From assembly GCA_965205925.1 (NCBI GenBank), contig OZ242183.1:1116001-1180000 (forward strand): a DNA stretch of 64,000 bases, written 5' to 3'. Each line of letters starts with the position of its first letter. Position 1 is the first letter of the stretch. Positions 60,139-64,000 of this stretch are shown piece after piece. The translations under genes and the position numbers were made by a program. Under the pieces are notes generated by a model. That model did not search any database. It was not told where the DNA came from and worked only from the letters and a program-made list of their open reading frames with translations. The DNA comes from CAYRJD01 sp965205925. GTDB lineage: Bacteria > Actinomycetota > Acidimicrobiia > Acidimicrobiales > Poriferisodalaceae.

Positions 60139-61143
60139 GTGCCGGACGTAGCTACAACGAGTAGTGAGATTCATCTGCTGACAGGTAACGATCCAACTCT
60201 TCTCGCCGACGCTGTCAAAGGCACGGTTGAACAACTGGCGGGCGACATCGACCGTTCAACCGATGTGCATGAGTTCTTCGGCGAGGAATATTTGATCGGC
60301 GAGCTAGTACTTGCGGCATCCACACAGCCGTTGTTTTCCAGCCATCGAGTGGTCGTCGCACGCGAGTTAAGTCGTTTTAATAGCACCGACCTTGCACCGC
60401 TAATCGATTACCTGTCAGCACCAACACCAACTACGAGCCTGATCTTGGAATGGGGTTCGGGGCGAGTACCCAAGACACTGAACGATGCTTTAAAAGTCGC
60501 GGGTGCAAAGAAGACCTCCGCCGCTGCACCCACGCGCAAACCAGACCGCCAAAAATGGCTAAACGAAAAGCTCAGCGATACCGGCGTAAGCCTTGATGCA
60601 CAGGCGACTCAGCTACTCCTGGCTCATTTGGGAGATGAGATAGCGCGTCTCAGTGGCTTACTTGAGACGCTGGAGTCGATTTTTGGTGCTGGGGTCACGC
60701 TAAGCGTGCAAGACATCGAGCCGTATCTGGGTGCGGCCGGTCGAGTGCCACCTTGGGATCTCACCGACGCCATAGACGCCGGTAATGTTTCCCATTCGTT
60801 GAATGTTCTCCAACGAATGTGGCAAGCCGGTATGGCTCCCATGCAGGTGATGACGTCGCTTGCAAGTCACTACAACCGAATACTTCGCCTTGATGGCGTA
60901 GCGGTCAACAGCAACGAGCAAGCCGCTGAACTGCTCGGTCAAAACCCAAGCAACAGGGGCAGTGTTTTTTCGGCAGGTAAGGCTTTGAAGATTTCACGCA
61001 AGATGGGACATGCCAGCATCACGCGAGCGATTGAGTTGCTGGCACGAGCTGATTCTGAACTTCGCGGCGTGTCAGGGTTGGACGACCGCTGCGTAATGGA
61101 GATATTGGTCGGCCGGCTCACCGCTATGGGCCGCCGCCGTTAG
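60139..61143 (+). CDS. holA: DNA polymerase III delta subunit
   Basis: A 334-residue clamp-loader delta subunit. Its start IHLLTGNDPTLLADAVKGTV is the family opening, with RVVVARELSRF, SLILEWGSGRVPKTLNDALK and, in the helical C-terminal half, LTDAIDAGNVSHSLNVLQRM. It opens the sliding clamp. The start is GTG at 60139, about 50 bases after comEC, the usual actinobacterial order comEC-holA-rpsT-lepA. Confidence 0.94.
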   Translation: MPDVATTSSEIHLLTGNDPTLLADAVKGTVEQLAGDIDRSTDVHEFFGEEYLIGELVLAASTQPLFSSHRVVVARELSRFNSTDLAPLIDYLSAPTPTTSLILEWGSGRVPKTLNDALKVAGAKKTSAAAPTRKPDRQKWLNEKLSDTGVSLDAQATQLLLAHLGDEIARLSGLLETLESIFGAGVTLSVQDIEPYLGAAGRVPPWDLTDAIDAGNVSHSLNVLQRMWQAGMAPMQVMTSLASHYNRILRLDGVAVNSNEQAAELLGQNPSNRGSVFSAGKALKISRKMGHASITRAIELLARADSELRGVSGLDDRCVMEILVGRLTAMGRRR

Positions 61144-61171
61144 CACCAAGTTGTTAGATCAGCTAAACGAG

Positions 61172-61435
61172 CTAGCTCTGAGAAATGCGTCGCACTGCGT
61201 CAGCTAGGCGTGATTTGCGTCTGGCAGCCTCGTTGCGGTGAATAACGCGCTTCGTGGCGGCCATGTCAAACCGCTTTTGCGCTTCGCGAGTTAGCTCTTC
61301 GGTTGGCTCTCCGGCTTCGGCCGCGGCAAGCACTGCTTTTTCGCGAGTGCTCAACTCTGAACGCACTCCGCGGTTACGAATACGGCGCTTCTCATTCTGG
61401 CGATTCCGCTTGATTTGACTCTTGATGTTGGCCAC
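61172..61435 (-). CDS. rpsT: 30S ribosomal protein S20
   Basis: An 87-residue S20, very basic. ANIKSQIKRNRQNEKRRIRN at the start and TKRVIHRNEAARRKSRLADA near the end are typical. Unlike its neighbours holA and lepA it is on the minus strand, as often seen. Its ATG at 61435 faces the lepA ATG at 61466 across only 30 bases, so their promoters must overlap or lie in the coding parts. Confidence 0.97.
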   Translation of the reverse strand: MANIKSQIKRNRQNEKRRIRNRGVRSELSTREKAVLAAAEAGEPTEELTREAQKRFDMAATKRVIHRNEAARRKSRLADAVRRISQS

Positions 61436-61465
61436 GAGGTCTTAGAGGCTACCTTGCGAGGCGGG

Positions 61466-63274
61466 ATGAACCACCAATCAGCGAAGCCAGCTGATCCGGC
61501 CAGTATTCGGAATTTTTCGATCATTGCTCACATCGATCACGGCAAATCAACACTGTCTGACCGCATTCTGGAGTTAACGAACGCTGTTGAAGAACGCTCT
61601 ATGCGAAATCAGTTTCTCGATTCGATGGATCTCGAGCGTGAGCGAGGCATAACGATCAAGGCGCAAAACGTGAGAGTCGGTTGGAAAGGGCACACGCTTC
61701 ATCTCATTGACACGCCCGGTCACGTTGATTTTGGCTACGAGGTCAGCCGGTCTTTAGCTGCTTGTGAGGGAGTGCTGCTACTAGTTGATGCCGCACAAGG
61801 CATAGAAGCGCAAACTCTGGCTAACTGCTATCTGGCCTTGCAACACGATTTGAAGATCGTGCCGGTGCTCAACAAGATTGATTTGCCTTCGGCCGACCCT
61901 GATCTTTATGCCCAAGAAATCGAAACCGTGCTGGGTATTGACGCCAGCGAGGTACTGGCCATTTCCGCCAAAACCGGTGAGGGAGTGCCAGAGCTTCTCG
62001 ACGCCATAGTGGAGCGAATCCCAGCTCCTAGCGGTAATCCGGCAGGACCGCTGCGTGCTTTGATATTTGATTCACATTTTGATCAATACCGCGGCGTGGT
62101 GTCTTCGATTCGAGTAGTTGACGGCTGCATGAACTCGGGCGATCGGGTGAAGTTCATGCAAACTGGTGACACCCACACGGTGGAAGAGGTGGGCGTGCGA
62201 GCACCTGAGCCGATGTCAACTGACCAGCTAGGGATAGGCGAGGTTGGTTATCTGATTGCTGGCATCAAGAACGTGGGTCAAGCTAAGTCCGGTGAAACCG
62301 TCACTATCGCAGTAGCAGGCGCGAGCGAACCGTTAGAGGGCTATGACGAACCCAAACCAATGGTGTTTTGCGGGCTATACCCGATAGACGGAGATGACTA
62401 TGCCGAACTGCGCGATGCTTTGGGCAAACTCCAGTTAAACGACGCTTCGGTTACTTTTGAACCGGAGACTTCATCGGCACTGGGCTTTGGTTTTCGCTGC
62501 GGTTTCTTAGGACTGCTGCACTTGGAAATAGTGCGCGAGCGCTTAGAGCGTGAGTTTGACCTGTCGCTGATAGCGACCGCACCTTCGGTGGCTTATCGCG
62601 TAACCACCGACGACGGCAAAATAAGTCAGGTGCAAAACCCCTCTGATATGGCTGCGGCTGGCTCCATTACGGTGATCGAAGAGCCGATGCTGCAGATCAG
62701 CGTGCTGACGCCAGCGAGCTATACGGGTCCGGTAATGGAACTATGCCAACAGCGGCGAGCCGTGCAGTCAGGGATGGAGTATTTGTCTCCTGAGCGAGTT
62801 GAGCTGCGCTATGAAATTCCGCTTGCGGAAGTTGTGACCGACTTTTTTGATCAGTTGAAGAGCCGCACCCAGGGCTACGCCAGCTTGGACTACGAATACT
62901 CGCAATATCGCCCCAGCAATTTGGTACGTGTTGACGTGCTGCTAAACGGAGAGCCGGTAGATGCGTTTTCCACGATCGTGCACCGCGATGATGCTTACAC
63001 CTACGGCAAAGCGATGACCGAAAAGCTGTACAAGCTGATTCCGCGACAGATGTTTGATATTCCAATCCAAGCTGCCATAGGTGGCCGGATAATTGCGCGT
63101 GAAACCGTCAAAGCCAAACGTAAAGACGTGCTCAGTAAGTGCTATGGAGGCGACATCACTCGCAAGCGCAAGTTGTTGGAGCGTCAAAAAGCAGGCAAGC
63201 GCCGTATGAAGTCCATCGGCCGGGTAGAGGTGCCAAACGAGGCTTTCGTTTCGGCCCTGACGTTAGACAACTGA
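61466..63274 (+). CDS. lepA: Elongation factor 4 (LepA)
   Basis: A 602-residue ribosome-binding GTPase that back-translocates tRNAs. G-domain: IIAHIDHGKSTLSDRILELT (G1), ERERGITIKAQNVRV (G2), LIDTPGHVDFGYEVSRSLAA (G3), VLNKIDLPSAD (G4). C-terminal EF-4-specific part: KCYGGDITRKRKLLERQKAG and KRRMKSIGRVEVPNEAFVSA. The frame is open from 61415, but ATG at 61466 with the GCGGG upstream leaves a normal N-terminus. Confidence 0.97.
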   Translation: MNHQSAKPADPASIRNFSIIAHIDHGKSTLSDRILELTNAVEERSMRNQFLDSMDLERERGITIKAQNVRVGWKGHTLHLIDTPGHVDFGYEVSRSLAACEGVLLLVDAAQGIEAQTLANCYLALQHDLKIVPVLNKIDLPSADPDLYAQEIETVLGIDASEVLAISAKTGEGVPELLDAIVERIPAPSGNPAGPLRALIFDSHFDQYRGVVSSIRVVDGCMNSGDRVKFMQTGDTHTVEEVGVRAPEPMSTDQLGIGEVGYLIAGIKNVGQAKSGETVTIAVAGASEPLEGYDEPKPMVFCGLYPIDGDDYAELRDALGKLQLNDASVTFEPETSSALGFGFRCGFLGLLHLEIVRERLEREFDLSLIATAPSVAYRVTTDDGKISQVQNPSDMAAAGSITVIEEPMLQISVLTPASYTGPVMELCQQRRAVQSGMEYLSPERVELRYEIPLAEVVTDFFDQLKSRTQGYASLDYEYSQYRPSNLVRVDVLLNGEPVDAFSTIVHRDDAYTYGKAMTEKLYKLIPRQMFDIPIQAAIGGRIIARETVKAKRKDVLSKCYGGDITRKRKLLERQKAGKRRMKSIGRVEVPNEAFVSALTLDN

Positions 63275-63360
63275 AGCTAGCTAGTTGAGCGGGATTACTA
63301 CTTTACGCCGGTCGGCGATCGCTAGCGTTGTACTAGTTGGAAGCGAGCTAGGAGGCGCCC

Positions 63361-64000
63361 ATGGATGAACGCCGTGCGGCGGTGCTGCGTGCCGTCGTTG
63401 AGAGCTTCATCGACAACGCTCAACCGGTTGGTTCCCAAACCGCTCTGCAAATGTCAGGCCTTGACGTGTCAGCGGCCACGATCCGAAACGACCTTGTGGC
63501 GCTTGAGGCAGAAGGATTCCTGGCGAAGCCACACACCAGCGCAGGGCGCGTACCAACCGAGGCTGGCTATCGCTGCTTTGTGGATCACCTTGAACCAAGC
63601 CAGCTGAACGCTGCTGATAAGCGTCAGGTAAAGGCCTTTTTTAGGCATGCGCAAGGACAGATCGAAGAACGTTTGGCGGACACCAGCAAACTGCTGTCAG
63701 ACCTGACTGCCTATACAGCTGTGGTTGTGGCACCGTCACATGAGCGAGAGATCATTCGGTCGGCCACTTTGGTGGATCTGGGTGGTGGACGATTGATGTT
63801 TGTGGTTTTGACTTCTTCTGGCGCGGTGAAGCGCTGTCAGATCGCACAATCGCACGAGCAAGCAAGCACTCCCGTCGACCCTTCTGTGCTCGAAGAGGCT
63901 TCAAAACGTCTGTCTGAATGCCTGGTGGGCACGGCACGCACAGACGTGTTAGAGATTTTGCCGTCGAGCAATACAGCCGTTAACGCTTTGATGACTGCCG
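63361..64000 (+). CDS. hrcA: Heat-inducible transcription repressor HrcA, N-terminal part
   Basis: The first 213 codons of HrcA, running off the right edge. The winged-helix DNA-binding part reads ERRAAVLRAVVESFIDNAQP and SAATIRNDLVALEAEGFLAK, then TSAGRVPTEAGYRCFVDHL, all typical. HrcA represses groE and dnaK heat-shock operons at CIRCE sites. The ATG has a strong AGGAGG at 63349-63354. No CIRCE inverted repeat is seen in the 86 bases upstream, so self-control by that route is not evident here. Confidence 0.94.
   Translation, partial: MDERRAAVLRAVVESFIDNAQPVGSQTALQMSGLDVSAATIRNDLVALEAEGFLAKPHTSAGRVPTEAGYRCFVDHLEPSQLNAADKRQVKAFFRHAQGQIEERLADTSKLLSDLTAYTAVVVAPSHEREIIRSATLVDLGGGRLMFVVLTSSGAVKRCQIAQSHEQASTPVDPSVLEEASKRLSECLVGTARTDVLEILPSSNTAVNALMTA

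Noticed and set aside
63275..63360. CIRCE operator before hrcA.
   Set aside because: No TTAGCACTC-N9-GAGTGCTAA-like inverted repeat is present.

Overview
The window looks like chromosomal DNA of an actinomycete, most likely a marine Acidimicrobiia-type actinobacterium. This is inferred from three F420-type luciferase-like oxidoreductases, an actinobacterial Suf locus, homodimeric E1 pyruvate dehydrogenase, many acyl-CoA enzymes, and a holA-rpsT-lepA-hrcA block. Genes are tightly packed, often with 1-12 nt overlaps, and no gene-free stretch reaches 300 bases. GTG and TTG starts and TAG stops are common.

Layout. 1-9.8 kb: end of pdxT, redox and dehydrogenase genes, a divergent pair matching two ethylmalonyl-CoA pathway enzymes (methylsuccinyl-CoA dehydrogenase and a MaoC hydratase), and a two-gene operon of a thioredoxin-fusion protein followed by a selenoprotein of the UGSC type. 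The latter has an in-frame UGA at 6893-6895 and a perfect hairpin downstream that fits a bacterial SECIS. 9.8-12.5 kb: oligopeptidase B carrying a 24-bp triplicated insert, and a gamma-carbonic-anhydrase-like protein. 12.5-22.9 kb: an iron-sulfur (Suf) locus in two convergent halves with two SufC-type ATPases. Two CoA-ester lyases of the malyl-CoA type sit inside the sufB-sufD operon. 22.9-27.8 kb: peptidase, DrrAB-type ABC exporter, MBL hydrolase, PIN/Phd toxin-antitoxin pair. 27.9-47.2 kb: metabolic genes, including several alpha/beta hydrolases, aceE, rnhA, an orphan glycine-betaine-type binding lipoprotein, epoxide hydrolase, hisC and ung.

47.2-53.6 kb: a type I restriction-modification operon (hsdM-hsdS-hsdR) next to tRNA-Ala. 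It has three runs of nine C (coding strand), one at the hsdM start and two in hsdS, and three target-recognition modules instead of two. As written, hsdM and hsdS are out of frame at these tracts; one added C at the hsdM tract or the first hsdS tract restores reading through it. This looks like a multi-switch phase-variable system, with homopolymer miscalling as the main alternative. 53.6-64 kb: tRNA-Ala(GGC), small proteins, a thioredoxin-like protein, an MFS carrier, comEA-comEC, holA, rpsT (opposite strand), lepA and the start of hrcA, which runs off the window.

The strongest candidates for new biology are the UGSC selenoprotein operon, the triple-tract type I R-M locus, and the coupling of ethylmalonyl-CoA pathway lyases to sufB translation.
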